Positions 28,536-37,070 are shown, counted from the stretch's first letter. The stretch is 64,000 bases of DNA from an uncultured Bacilli bacterium (GCA_934090795.1 CAKOJQ010000007.1:7490-71489); one strand, 5' to 3'. Translations and numbers: made by a program. Notes: generated by a model not told the origin, from the sequence alone.

Positions 28536-29330
28536 ATGGAAAAATTACAAGAAATATTAGAAAAAATATATGATAAAAGCATTTATCTTTTAATAGCAAT
28601 CATATTCATGTATATAGGATTTAAATTAACAAATTTATATATTAAGCATCTTAAAAAAGATAAATTATTAAAACTAGAACCTACTGCAAAAAACTTTATA
28701 ATAAACATTATTAATGTAATCATTAAATCTACAATATTTGTTATTGCAGCATCAATTATAGGTATACCGACAACAACATTTTTTACAATATTAGGTTCTT
28801 GTGGAATAGCAGTAGGCCTAGCACTTCAAGGTGGTTTGTCAAACTTTGCTGGTGGAATAATGCTAATAATATTTAAACCATTTAAACAAGGTGATTATAT
28901 TGAAGTATTAAATAATGAAGGAACAGTTAAAAGTATAAATATATTCTATACAACACTACAAACACCAGATAATAAATTAATTGAAGTGCCAAACGGAAGT
29001 TTATCAAATAGTTCAATTATAAATTATACCGCTAATGAAAAAAGAAGATTAGATTTAGAATTTTCAACTTCATATAATGACGATATTAAAAAAGTAAAAA
29101 AAGTAATTTCTGATATTATAGAAAAGTCAGATTATGTCATCGATAAGGAAAATGTAATTATTGCTCTTAATCAAATGAGTGATAGTTCATTAATTTATAC
29201 TGTTAAAGTTTGGGTAAATACAAATGATTATTGGAATGCAAAATGGTATTTTATGGAAAATATTAAATCAGAGTTTGATAAGAATCACATTGAAATACCT
29301 TATCCACAATTAGATATACATCAAAAATAA
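28536..29330 (+). CDS. mscS: Small-conductance mechanosensitive channel, MscS family
   Basis: 264 residues. One or two N-terminal membrane helices, then the pore helix TM3 (TTFFTILGSCGIAVGLALQGGLSNFAGGIMLIIFKPFKQGDYIEV), the beta domain (VKSINIFYTTLQTPDNKLIEVPNGSLSNSSIINYT) and the alpha-beta C-terminal domain ending EIPYPQLDIHQK. It releases solutes upon osmotic downshock. Good AAAGGAAG site before ATG. Its original terminator is split by the IS element. Confidence 0.95.
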   Translation: MEKLQEILEKIYDKSIYLLIAIIFMYIGFKLTNLYIKHLKKDKLLKLEPTAKNFIINIINVIIKSTIFVIAASIIGIPTTTFFTILGSCGIAVGLALQGGLSNFAGGIMLIIFKPFKQGDYIEVLNNEGTVKSINIFYTTLQTPDNKLIEVPNGSLSNSSIINYTANEKRRLDLEFSTSYNDDIKKVKKVISDIIEKSDYVIDKENVIIALNQMSDSSLIYTVKVWVNTNDYWNAKWYFMENIKSEFDKNHIEIPYPQLDIHQK

Positions 29331-29405
29331 TAGAAAAAACTGATATTATAAAATGTGATATTGATATGAACCCCGTTTCTTGGACACAAGAAGCGAGGTT
29401 TTTAT

Positions 29406-29915
29406 ATGAGCAAATTAACTTATGAAGATAAAATAAATTTATATGTCGACAGAAAATCAGGGATGGCAGTACATTCAGTTTCAAAAAAATATAATATAAC
29501 TATTAATGGAGTAAATTATTTAGTTAGACTAATAGATAGGCATGGTTATGATATATTAAGAAAAAGTAAAAATAGAGAATATCCTAGATACATTAAGGAA
29601 CAAGCAATAAATAGAGTTCTAATAAATAATGAGTCAGTTTGGTCTGTAGCAATAGATATAGGATTACCAAGTAATGGAATGTTAGTAAATTGGGTTAAAA
29701 AATATAAAGAAAACGGTTATAATATAGTTGAACGGAAGCGAGGTCGTCCAACTATGAATAAAAAAGAAATAAAGTCTAAAAAGAACGAAACACTTGAAGA
29801 AGAAAATGAGCGTTTAAAAAAAGAAAACTTATATTTAAAAGCGGAGCTAGAATACTCAAAAAAATTGAGAGCCGTTGTTCAAGCAAGGAAGAATCAACAA
29901 CAGAAGAAAAAGTAA
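29406..29915 (+). CDS. IS3-family transposase OrfA
   Basis: 169 residues: two helix-turn-helix units (LTYEDKINLYVDRKSGMAVHSVSKKYNIT; QAINRVLINNESVWSVAIDIGLPSNGMLVNWVKKYKENG) and a C-terminal leucine-zipper coiled coil (LEEENERLKKENLYLKAELEY). It ends in a Lys-rich stretch at the AAAAAG slippery sequence (29907-29912), where a -1 shift enters the OrfB frame. Binds the element ends and regulates transposition. Confidence 0.93.
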   Translation: MSKLTYEDKINLYVDRKSGMAVHSVSKKYNITINGVNYLVRLIDRHGYDILRKSKNREYPRYIKEQAINRVLINNESVWSVAIDIGLPSNGMLVNWVKKYKENGYNIVERKRGRPTMNKKEIKSKKNETLEEENERLKKENLYLKAELEYSKKLRAVVQARKNQQQKKK

Positions 29916-29950
29916 GTGTTGTAAGTGAACTTCGGCTAACATACCCATTA

Positions 29951-30760
29951 ATGATTCTTCTAAAAGTATCTGGTTTGGCCAAATCAGTATATTATTATAC
30001 TTTATCTAAAATAGATAAAGATGATAAAAACAAAGAAATAATGAAAAAAATAAAAGAAATATTTATTAATAATAAGGAAAGATATGGTTATCGTAGAATT
30101 ACATTAGAACTTAGAAATCAAGGTTATAATGTTAATCATAAAAAAGTTTATAGAATAATGGTTAAATTAGGTTTAAAACCACTAAAAAGAAACAAAAGAA
30201 AATATTCTTCTTATAAGGGAACTGTTGGTAAGATAGCTGATAATTTAATTGAAAGAAATTTTAATGCAGAAAAGCCTAATCAAAAATGGTATACTGATGT
30301 TACTGAATTTAATCTTCGAGGAGAAAAATGTTATTTATCACCAATATTAGATGGATTTAACGGTGAAGTTATTTCTTATAATACTTCTAAATCACCAAAT
30401 CTAGAGCAGATAAATGATATGCTTAATAAAGCATTTGACGGTAAAAATCTAGAAGGATTAATATTTCATTCAGATCAGGGATGGCAGTATCAACACCAAT
30501 CTTATCAGCAAAGATTAAAGAATAAAGGAATAAAACAAAGTATGTCTAGAAAGGGAAATAGTATGGATAATGGAATGATGGAAAACTTTTTTGGACTGCT
30601 TAAAACTGAAATGTTCTACGACCAAGAAGATAAATATAAAACACTAGATGAATTAATTATAGCTATAGATGACTATATTAATTATTATAATTATGATAGA
30701 ATTAAAGTGAAATTAAAAGGACTGTCTCCTGTAAATTACAGGTTACAATCCTCTAATTAG
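29951..30760 (+). CDS. IS3-family transposase OrfB (DDE integrase)
   Basis: 269 residues from the first ATG. The frame is open upstream to the slippery site and reads VSVVSELRLTYPL before it, so the active product is probably an OrfAB fusion made by -1 frameshifting. Domains: HTH_21 (KEIFINNKERYGYRRITLELRNQGYNVNHKKVYRIM) then the rve catalytic core with DVTEF, HSDQGWQY and the Glu in DNGMMENFFG; all three DDE residues are present. No inactivating mutation is visible. Confidence 0.95.
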   Translation: MILLKVSGLAKSVYYYTLSKIDKDDKNKEIMKKIKEIFINNKERYGYRRITLELRNQGYNVNHKKVYRIMVKLGLKPLKRNKRKYSSYKGTVGKIADNLIERNFNAEKPNQKWYTDVTEFNLRGEKCYLSPILDGFNGEVISYNTSKSPNLEQINDMLNKAFDGKNLEGLIFHSDQGWQYQHQSYQQRLKNKGIKQSMSRKGNSMDNGMMENFFGLLKTEMFYDQEDKYKTLDELIIAIDDYINYYNYDRIKVKLKGLSPVNYRLQSSN

Positions 30761-30836
30761 AAACTATTTATAAACTGTCCAACTTTTGGGGTTCAGTTCG
30801 TCAGTTCAATGTTTATATCAGTTTTTGTTTGTTAAA

Positions 30837-32189
30837 TTATAATAGTATAGCCATATAAATTGGTAAATACAAAATACCATTTTCACTTTTTAAATCATTA
30901 GTATGTATAATTATAGGTTCAGCTATAAAATCTTTATACTTATTAATCAATTTATTTAAAGAATTATAAGTATATCTATTTCCAGATTTAACCTCAATAG
31001 GGATTATATTATGTTTTGAAGTAATATTATCTTTAGTAATAAGAAAATCAATTTCCAATGTATCACTTGAATTATCATGATCATATTTGGAGAAAAAATA
31101 TAGCTTTCTTCCAACTGATGTTAAACTTTGAGCAATAATATTTTCAATAATCATACCTTCATTAAAGGATAACTTATCAAATAATATTTTTTTATAAATT
31201 TCTTCTTTAATAATATTTTTTTCATTAAACACTAAAGCAAGCAATAATCCAGTATCAAAAAAATAACATTTCAATGAATTATCGTCGATTCTTTGTCCTA
31301 AACCTATATTTGGCTCTGTCGTATTATACGCAATATTAACTAAACCAGCATCATTTAACCAATAAAAAGCACCTTCATAATTTCTATATCTAGCATTCTC
31401 ATCCAATGAAGAAAGATTAAATTTTTTTTCGTGTTTTTGCAATTGTGATGGAATAGTATCATAAATTTGTTCAACTTTTAAATTTAATTCATCAGCATGT
31501 TTTCTAATATCATTTCTATATAAATTTAATATATTCCTTTTGATAACATCACACTTTGAAAAATCATTTGTCTTAACATATTCATTAACTACTTGGGGCA
31601 TTCCTCCAACAATTAAATATTTTTTAAAATAATCCATTATTTTTCTATGCATTAAATCACCAACAGGTTTTCTATTCGTATAACAATCTCTTATAAAATC
31701 CATCAACGAATCATTTCCCATTGCCCATAAAAATTCTTCAAAATCCATTGGATTCATCTTTATTGGATATTCCTCTGACGGTATAAGAATATTTTTTACA
31801 TTTTTTTTAATAGAAATCAAAGAGCCCGTTTCAATGTAATCATATCTCCCATCATCAACTAAAAATTTAATTGCACTTCTTGCTTTAGGACAAAATTGAA
31901 CTTCATCAAAAATAATAAGTGACTCTCTATTATATAAATTCACTCCATAAAATTCCTTTAAATATAAAAATAATGTATCAAGATCATTTAAATAATTATC
32001 AAACAATTCCAAAATACTTTTTGGGGCTTTTGAGAAATCAATTAATAAATATGATTTATAATTTTCTTTCGCAAATTTGGAAACAATATAACTTTTTCCA
32101 ACACGTCTAGCTCCCTCAATTAATAGAGCACTTTTTCCATTGCTTTCTTTTTTCCATTTTAGTAACTCATTATATATTTTTCTTTTCAT
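30837..32189 (-). CDS. AAA_14/DUF4143 ATPase
   Basis: 450 residues. N-terminal AAA ATPase with Walker A EGARRVGKS, Walker B SLIIFDEVQ, sensor-like ETGSLISI, and the PMDFEEFLWAMG segment typical of this family. The C-terminal DUF4143 region contains a winged-helix part and a PD-(D/E)XK-like core (LEIDFLITKD...IIPIEVKSGNRYT). Such proteins are common in anaerobes but functionally obscure, possibly defence- or mobile-element-linked. It is a single gene with its own promoter and three upstream repeats that look like operators. It lies next to the IS element. Confidence 0.88.
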   Translation of the reverse strand: MKRKIYNELLKWKKESNGKSALLIEGARRVGKSYIVSKFAKENYKSYLLIDFSKAPKSILELFDNYLNDLDTLFLYLKEFYGVNLYNRESLIIFDEVQFCPKARSAIKFLVDDGRYDYIETGSLISIKKNVKNILIPSEEYPIKMNPMDFEEFLWAMGNDSLMDFIRDCYTNRKPVGDLMHRKIMDYFKKYLIVGGMPQVVNEYVKTNDFSKCDVIKRNILNLYRNDIRKHADELNLKVEQIYDTIPSQLQKHEKKFNLSSLDENARYRNYEGAFYWLNDAGLVNIAYNTTEPNIGLGQRIDDNSLKCYFFDTGLLLALVFNEKNIIKEEIYKKILFDKLSFNEGMIIENIIAQSLTSVGRKLYFFSKYDHDNSSDTLEIDFLITKDNITSKHNIIPIEVKSGNRYTYNSLNKLINKYKDFIAEPIIIHTNDLKSENGILYLPIYMAILL

Positions 32190-32217
32190 AATATATTTCT
32201 CCTGTAAGTATATAAAA

Positions 32218-32245
32218 ATTATATCATAGTTTTAAAAAAAATCAA
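32218..32245 (-). promoter_or_regulatory. Promoter of the AAA_14 ATPase gene
   Basis: Minus strand TTGATT (32240-32245), 16-bp spacer, TATAAT (32218-32223). The first of three operator-like repeats starts eight bases upstream of the -35 box. Confidence 0.75.
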
Positions 32246-32253
32246 CTAACTTG

Positions 32254-32335
32254 CACGAAACCAAGATTAATTTTATATGTATTTAACACGAAACCAAGAT
32301 TAATATTGTACTTATATCGCACAAAACCAAGATTA
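32254..32335. repeat. Three 16-bp direct repeats at exact 33-bp spacing upstream of the ATPase gene
   Basis: Copies CACGAAACCAAGATTA at 32254-32269 and 32287-32302, and CACAAAACCAAGATTA (one change) at 32320-32335. The 17-bp intervals are unrelated AT-rich sequence. Spacing is close to three helical turns, so proteins would bind the same face. Likely operators for the ATPase gene, perhaps bound by its own product; this is inference. Confidence 0.8.
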
Positions 32336-32353
32336 CTAATCTTAAATTAAAAC

Positions 32354-32378
32354 AAAAAAGACCATTTTTGGTCTTAAT
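32354..32378 (-). terminator. Terminator of glyS
   Basis: Minus-strand stem AAGACCA / TGGTCTT followed by TTTT. Confidence 0.8.
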
Positions 32379-32380
32379 TC

Positions 32381-33751
32381 CTAAAATTTTATTCTTTCAT
32401 GAACATATTTGATTGCTTCATCAACTGTTAAAGAAATTTGTTCCATAGTATCCCTATTTCTTAAAGTTACAACGTCATTTTCTAAAGTATTATCATCAAT
32501 AGTTAAACACCAAGGAGTACCCATAATATCTTCTCTTCTATATCTTTTACCAATAGAACCGGCTTCATCATAATCACAATTAAATTCTTTTCTTAAAGTT
32601 TTATAAATTTCTTTAGCTTTTTCACTATGATATTTTTTAATTAAAGGTAACACAGCAACTTTATAAGGAGCAATAGCAGGATGTAAACTCATAACCTCTC
32701 TTACATCACCATCTTCTAAAGTTTCTCTCTTATAACCATTAAATAGTAATGCAAGAACTAATCTATCAGCACCAACAGTTGATTCAATAATGTAAGGAAT
32801 AAATTTCTCATTAGTTACAGGATCAACATATTCCATTTTTTCGCCACTATATTCTTGATGTCTAGATAAATCATAATTAGTTCGGTTATGAGTACCATTT
32901 ATTTCTCCCCAACCAAATGGGAATTTATATTCAATATCACAAGCCTCTTTAGCATAATGAGCAAGCTTTTCATGATCATGAAATCTAAGCATATCACTTG
33001 GAATGCCTAAATCTACAAAATAATTTTTTGCATAATCTTTAAAATATAAATATAAATCATGATCATCTTTCGGATTACAAAAGGTTTGATACTCCATTTG
33101 TTCAAATTCAATAGTTCTAAAAGTAAAATTACCCGGAGTTATCTCATTTCTAAAAGCTTTACCAACTTGACCTATACTAAAAGGTAATGTACATCTACTT
33201 GTTCTCTTAACATTTAAATAATTAACATATTCTCCTTGAGCATTTTCAGGTCTTAAATAAATTAAACTTTGATTATCTACAACTACACCTCTATTAGTCT
33301 TAAACATCAAATTAAAATCTCTTAAATCAGTAAAATCACATTTTCCACATTTAGGACATGGAACTTTATTAGATTTAATATAATCCATCATTTCTTGTTC
33401 CGTCATTGCATCAACATCAACATTTGAATCATAATCAGCAATTAAATTATCAACTCTATATCTACTCTTACACCCCTTACAATCGATTAAAGGATCACTA
33501 AATGATTGAACATGACCAGAAGCTTCCCAAACTCTAGGATGCATTAAAATTGATGCATCAACCTGATAAGCATTATCTCTTTCCTCAATAAATCTTTTTT
33601 TCCAAGTTGCTTTAACATTATCCTTTAAAACACTTCCTAATGGACCATAATCCCACGTATTTGCAAGACCTCCATAAATTTCACTACCTTGGTAAATATA
33701 ACCATATTGTTTACATAAGTTAACAATATCTTTCATTGTAATTTCTTCCAT
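32381..33751 (-). CDS. glyS: Glycyl-tRNA synthetase, alpha2 (class II) type
   Basis: 456 residues. ATG at 33751 follows AGGAGG, which overlaps the in-frame ATG five codons earlier. Motifs: EIYGGLANTWDYGPLGSVLKDN, a zinc-type knuckle (CKGC...CPKCG), motif 2 FRNEITPGNFTFRTIEFEQMEYQTFC and motif 3 GADRLVLALL, with a C-terminal anticodon-binding domain (PLIKKYHSEKAKEIYKTL...IGKRYRREDIMGTPWCLTID). Homodimeric form, as in Mollicutes and many Firmicutes. Regulated by a T-box leader. Confidence 0.97.
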   Translation of the reverse strand: MEEITMKDIVNLCKQYGYIYQGSEIYGGLANTWDYGPLGSVLKDNVKATWKKRFIEERDNAYQVDASILMHPRVWEASGHVQSFSDPLIDCKGCKSRYRVDNLIADYDSNVDVDAMTEQEMMDYIKSNKVPCPKCGKCDFTDLRDFNLMFKTNRGVVVDNQSLIYLRPENAQGEYVNYLNVKRTSRCTLPFSIGQVGKAFRNEITPGNFTFRTIEFEQMEYQTFCNPKDDHDLYLYFKDYAKNYFVDLGIPSDMLRFHDHEKLAHYAKEACDIEYKFPFGWGEINGTHNRTNYDLSRHQEYSGEKMEYVDPVTNEKFIPYIIESTVGADRLVLALLFNGYKRETLEDGDVREVMSLHPAIAPYKVAVLPLIKKYHSEKAKEIYKTLRKEFNCDYDEAGSIGKRYRREDIMGTPWCLTIDDNTLENDVVTLRNRDTMEQISLTVDEAIKYVHERIKF

Positions 33752-33766
33752 AAATCCTCCTAACAA

Positions 33767-33889
33767 AAAAAGAATTCTAATATAGCATAGAGACGAGTAA
33801 TTCCCGCGGTTCCACTCTATTTATCCTTATATAAGAATCCCTTTTAATTTCATAACTGATAGGCTTTCCGAACCCGTCTTCGTTTAACA
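33767..33889 (-). promoter_or_regulatory. T-box riboswitch leader of glyS
   Basis: Minus-strand RNA. The T-box core AGAGTGGAACCGCGG (33804-33818) forms an antiterminator with CTCTAT (33787-33792, pairing ATAGAG at 33815-33820). A competing terminator, GGGAATT with AATTCTTT, ends in seven T just before the ribosome-binding site. Uncharged tRNA-Gly would favour read-through. Only about 70 nt precede the T-box, so Stem I must be unusually short; the specifier codon was not placed with confidence. Confidence 0.85.
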
Positions 33890-33895
33890 ATTTAA

Positions 33896-33924
33896 ATTAT
33901 ACAATATTTATTACTGTTTTTCAA
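33896..33924 (-). promoter_or_regulatory. Promoter of the glyS T-box leader
   Basis: Minus strand TTGAAA (33919-33924), 17-bp spacer, TATAAT (33896-33901). The -35 box overlaps the 3' end of the preceding gene. Confidence 0.8.
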
Positions 33925-34405
33925 TTATTCTTTTAAATTTGACATCACTATTTTTAATATATTCATCAATTAACTTACTTTGTTCCTTTGTTTCTGCATA
34001 AGCAGTTATTGCAAGCGTCTTCTTCCAATCTTTTGTATATCCATCTGTTGTTAAATTTGTAATCTTATTATCTTTAAGCCAATCTCTAAATTCCATCATA
34101 ACATTTTTATCATCGTTAAGTATAATATTAACAAATACTCGATCTTTAGAAAATCTATTACTAATATGTAACGCAAGTAAAGTACCAATTCCACTAGCAA
34201 CAGCAATAACGTAAATCATTAATTCTCCACCATTACTATCAACTACATTAATTAATTTGTAAAATATTATCTGACTTATAATTACCATAATAGACGCAAT
34301 AAAAGACTTATTTTTTTGAATTAAAATAGTCTTGCTAGTTCCTAAAATATTATCTATAACCTTAACAATAAATATTATTACTAAATTAATTATAAATTCT
34401 TTCAT
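33911..34405 (-). CDS. UPF0316/DUF2179-type membrane protein (YebE-like)
   Basis: 164 residues from ATG at 34405, set by GAAAGGA upstream. Three membrane helices (about 1-20, 36-54, 63-82) are followed by a cytoplasmic DUF2179-like domain (about 90-160: RVFVNIILNDDKNVMMEFRDWLKDNKITNLTTDGYTKDWKKTLAITAYAE). The layout and the FIVKVIDNILGTSKTILI helix match UPF0316. Function is unknown. Its stop region contains the -35 box for glyS. Confidence 0.75.
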   Translation of the reverse strand: MKEFIINLVIIFIVKVIDNILGTSKTILIQKNKSFIASIMVIISQIIFYKLINVVDSNGGELMIYVIAVASGIGTLLALHISNRFSKDRVFVNIILNDDKNVMMEFRDWLKDNKITNLTTDGYTKDWKKTLAITAYAETKEQSKLIDEYIKNSDVKFKRIIEKQ

Positions 34406-34539
34406 TTCTATCATTCCTTTCACAAAACAGAATTTAAAATATACCACATATATACTTTATATGCAAGGATAATTTTTTTAAGTTACACATTCATTACACT
34501 TTTTTAAAATAATTATAAAAGAAAAAAAACAGTAATTTG

Positions 34540-34600
34540 GAATAAAATTTACACGTTGAAATAAAGTATATTTGAGATAATAATATCGTGCTGAAGCACA
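34540..34600 (+). promoter_or_regulatory. Promoter and 5' hairpin of the cold-shock gene
   Basis: TTGAAA with a 16-17-bp spacer to TAATAA/AATAAT, then a short leader with a GTGC-TGAA-GCAC hairpin before the GGGAAGGA ribosome-binding site. Cold-shock leaders often control translation; the short hairpin here is only suggestive. Confidence 0.5.
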
Positions 34601-34617
34601 AAGGGAAGGAATGAAAT

Positions 34618-34851
34618 ATGAAAAGTAGAGTTAAGTGGTTTAATAATGAAAGAGGTTTTGGATTCTTAGAATATAATGATACAGAGGATATCTTTGTCCA
34701 TTATTCAGCAATTAATATGAAAGGCTATAAAACACTAGCTGAAGGAGAAAGTGTCGAATTTGAATTAATAAGAACTAATAAAGGATTACAAGCAAAAAAC
34801 GTAGTATCATTAAGCAGTGTTGAGCCTACACATGAACATATAATCATTTAA
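34618..34851 (+). CDS. csp: Cold-shock protein (CspA family)
   Basis: 77 residues. Cold-shock domain with RNP1 (RGFGFLEY) and RNP2 (DIFVHYSAI), starting KSRVKWFNNE. About ten residues longer than the usual CspA because of a short His-containing tail (EPTHEHIII). A single-stranded nucleic-acid chaperone. It has its own promoter and terminator. Confidence 0.95.
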   Translation: MKSRVKWFNNERGFGFLEYNDTEDIFVHYSAINMKGYKTLAEGESVEFELIRTNKGLQAKNVVSLSSVEPTHEHIII

Positions 34852-34854
34852 ATT

Positions 34855-34890
34855 AAATCTTCAATATAGAGGATTTTCTTTTTTATTTTT
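34855..34890 (+). terminator. Terminator of csp
   Basis: Stem AAATCTTC / GAGGATTT (one G-U pair), then a T-rich run. Confidence 0.75.
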
Positions 34891-34966
34891 ATTACACTTT
34901 TTCTACAGTAATAAAAATAATAAGTTTGATATGATATTTAAGTAATTTAAAAAAGGAGTATATAAA

Positions 34967-35362
34967 ATGATGTTAAATTATAAAAATACAAAATATTATT
35001 TGAAAATCAACGTAACTAATAATGATATAGGATTAACTAACAATGACGTATGGTGCAATGTTGATATAACCATTAAAAATGATGAATTTGAATATCACGT
35101 AAATAGACAGTCATTTAGCAAAAATGAATTATCTAAAATAGTAAATAATTTAAAAACAAGTTACTATAAAAATGAAAAACCGCCAAAATTATATTTTATA
35201 AAAAATTATTTTACAATAAATTGTTATTTTATAAAAAATGATAAATATCTGGATTTAAATTTAATAAATCCAGAAAATACTAAATATAAAAACTATACTA
35301 TTACCTTTAAAAATACAGAAATCTTAGAATTTCTAAATATAATTGAAAAACCTATTATTTAA
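34967..35362 (+). CDS. Hypothetical protein, possible WapI-like immunity fold
   Basis: 131 residues, beta-rich N-terminal part (YYLKINVTNNDIGLTNNDVWCNVDITIKNDEFEYHVNRQSF) followed by SKNELSKIVNNL and more strands. The pattern of paired strands, VWCNV(D)I and a SKNEL..IV..L helix is reminiscent of WapI-type immunity proteins, but the match is weak and no toxin gene is adjacent. AAAGGAG precedes ATG. Confidence 0.55.
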   Translation: MMLNYKNTKYYLKINVTNNDIGLTNNDVWCNVDITIKNDEFEYHVNRQSFSKNELSKIVNNLKTSYYKNEKPPKLYFIKNYFTINCYFIKNDKYLDLNLINPENTKYKNYTITFKNTEILEFLNIIEKPII

Positions 35363-35460
35363 AATTCTATGTATTTAAAATATAAAGTTTTCGTCCATCT
35401 ATTATTTAAAATTATTGAAAAAATATTTATTACATAGTAAAATTAAATTTAGGTGATTAA

Positions 35461-35733
35461 ATGACTAAACAAGTTTTTTGGACAAAAGCTGTTGTTGAGG
35501 CATTTATTGATGAAGGAAATTTAAACGAAAGACAAATATATATAGTTAAAACACGTGCAGCAGGTTACACAATAGTAAAACAAGCAGAAGAATTACATCT
35601 AAGTGTTGATCAAGTAAATAAATCTATTGCCGATTTAAAAAAACTTTATGATGCAACACAAAAAACTAGCAAGGTATTGCCAGTTAGAAAGCGTAATAAA
35701 GCACATTTATTTGAAGAAAAGTCAGGAAACTGA
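35461..35733 (+). CDS. Small helix-turn-helix-like protein
   Basis: 90 residues. The central part (LNERQIYIVKTRAAGYTIVKQAEELHLSVDQVNKSIADLKKLYD) looks like a sigma-70 region-4/LuxR-type helix-turn-helix, followed by a basic tail (PVRKRNKAHLF). TTTAGGTGA precedes ATG. Could be a small DNA-binding regulator. It is convergent with ksgA, ten bases apart. Confidence 0.65.
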   Translation: MTKQVFWTKAVVEAFIDEGNLNERQIYIVKTRAAGYTIVKQAEELHLSVDQVNKSIADLKKLYDATQKTSKVLPVRKRNKAHLFEEKSGN

Positions 35734-35743
35734 TTTTTTATTT

Positions 35744-36520
35744 TTACAATTTATTAGCAACATTTATATAAACATCAACTGGTATTTCTTCAGCTCTATT
35801 TGATAACGAATAACCATATTTTCCTAATAAAGAATCAACTAAATTCAAATCATAACCAAGCAAATTATTTTTTAAAGTTTTTCTTTTAAATCTAAAAGCA
35901 TTTTTAATTAACTTATTGAATTTTTCAAAATTTAATAAATTGCATTCTTTACTATCTAATTTAATAATAGCACTATCCACATTAGGTACCGGATAAAAAG
36001 AATTTCTATTAACATTAAATAACTTATTAATATTATAAAAAGCATTTAGTAAAACAGTTATATAACCATATTCTCTATTGCCATTAGTACTTGATAATCT
36101 ATCAGCAACCTCTTTTTGAACCATTAATAAAAGAGATTTAACCTTAATATTAGAAAAAGTAATTTTTTCAATTATAGGTGTAGTTATATAATACGGAATA
36201 TTAGCAATAACATAAATATTTTCATAATTATAATTTTTTACAAATTCTTCCAAATTAACATTTATAAAATCTTCATAAACAACTTTTGTCTTATCATCTT
36301 CTAATAAATTTAAATATTTATCTAAAGATTTATCAATTTCAAAACATACCATACTTGCCTTGTATTCTTTTAACCTTTTAGTTAAGTTACCACTACCAGG
36401 ACCAATTTCAATAATCAAATCATTTTGACCTGGACAAATACTACTACTTATCTTATCCAATATATTTTTGTCCATCAAAAAATTTTGACCATATTGTTTT
36501 TTAAATTTATGATCAATCAT
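35744..36520 (-). CDS. ksgA: 16S rRNA (adenine-N6,N6)-dimethyltransferase
   Basis: 258 residues. SAM-binding motif I IIEIGPGSGNLTKRL, acidic VCFEIDKSL, catalytic NIPYYITTP, and the C-terminal FRFKRKTLKNNL helix region. The start MIDHKFKKQYGQNFLMD is typical of RsmA/KsgA. It dimethylates two adjacent adenines near the 3' end of 16S rRNA. AGGAGG precedes ATG. It lies 16 bases after the 3D-domain gene; the usual neighbour rnmV is missing here. Confidence 0.97.
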   Translation of the reverse strand: MIDHKFKKQYGQNFLMDKNILDKISSSICPGQNDLIIEIGPGSGNLTKRLKEYKASMVCFEIDKSLDKYLNLLEDDKTKVVYEDFINVNLEEFVKNYNYENIYVIANIPYYITTPIIEKITFSNIKVKSLLLMVQKEVADRLSSTNGNREYGYITVLLNAFYNINKLFNVNRNSFYPVPNVDSAIIKLDSKECNLLNFEKFNKLIKNAFRFKRKTLKNNLLGYDLNLVDSLLGKYGYSLSNRAEEIPVDVYINVANKL

Positions 36521-36536
36521 AAAAACCTCCTAAAAG

Positions 36537-37070
36537 TTATCTGTTATAACCATTTCTAAGTACACTATAAGAAATTAATCTTCCACCAACATATCTAATG
36601 GCTGCATCTTCGCTTTCCATTAATAAATCTAAATTAGTTCCAGTTACACCTCTATCAAGCACAATTGCCGTGATTGGTTTATTAGAAACAGTATCTAAAT
36701 TAAATTGAACAATTGAACCACATTTTAAATTGCTAGAAGATGCAACAATTCTAACTTCACCATAATCTGCATCATTATAATATATTGTACCATCTAAAAC
36801 ATTTTGACCATTACATCCAAGTGTTCCACCACACAAAGGACAGTTAGCAGCATAACCTGTTAAAAATCCATTAAAATAATCAATTGGAGTATAAATATCA
36901 TTTTGAATAAACTCCTCTTCTTTTTTTGCTTTCGCAATTAAATCTATATTTTTATTAATACTTTCATTATCAATTTTAGTTTCTTTTTTACCAGTCGAAA
37001 CACTAGAAGCTAAAAGAACTATAATAATCAAAGTGTAAATTTCAAAAATTACTAAAAATCTATTTTTCAA
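36537..37070 (-). CDS. Anchored 3D-domain protein (YabE-like)
   Basis: 177 residues. N-terminal membrane anchor (about 5-24), a helical stretch, then a 3D domain (about 70-175) with FLTGYAANCPLCGGTLGCNG, GEVRIVASSSNLKCGSIVQF, AIVLDRGVTGTNLDLLM and YVGGR. The conserved aspartates of the 3D fold are visible. Such domains occur in Rpf/YabE/MltA-like wall enzymes. It takes the position of yabE in the Bacillus tatD-yabE-rnmV-ksgA order but lacks G5 or DUF348 repeats. Confidence 0.85.
   Translation of the reverse strand: MKNRFLVIFEIYTLIIIVLLASSVSTGKKETKIDNESINKNIDLIAKAKKEEEFIQNDIYTPIDYFNGFLTGYAANCPLCGGTLGCNGQNVLDGTIYYNDADYGEVRIVASSSNLKCGSIVQFNLDTVSNKPITAIVLDRGVTGTNLDLLMESEDAAIRYVGGRLISYSVLRNGYNR

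Larger units (their letters stand above)
29367..30795 (+). mobile_element. IS3-family insertion sequence (IS150-like group), intact
   Basis: Ends form inverted repeats, TGAACCCC-(7)-GGACA at left and the complement of TGTCC-(7)-GGGGTTCA at right. It contains overlapping-frame orfA and orfB with an A-rich slippery site and complete DDE residues. No clear target duplication was found, and the true ends could extend to TGA at 29362 and TCA at 30802. The flanks (AAAAAACTGATAT at left, ATATCAGTTTTTG at right) are the two arms of a split terminator. Confidence 0.9.

Noticed and set aside
29362..30802. Target-site duplication of the IS element
   Set aside because: No matching 3-4-bp direct repeat was found at either pair of plausible ends.
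32254..32335. Possible CRISPR array
   Set aside because: Repeats are only 16 bp, three copies, with 17-bp AT-rich intervals next to a promoter, and there are no cas genes.
34967..35362. A firm WapI-type immunity protein call
   Set aside because: The resemblance is only in general strand pattern and there is no neighbouring toxin gene.
36537..37070. Lytic transglycosylase or Rpf enzyme
   Set aside because: Only the 3D domain and an anchor are present; no G5, DUF348 or Rpf domain.
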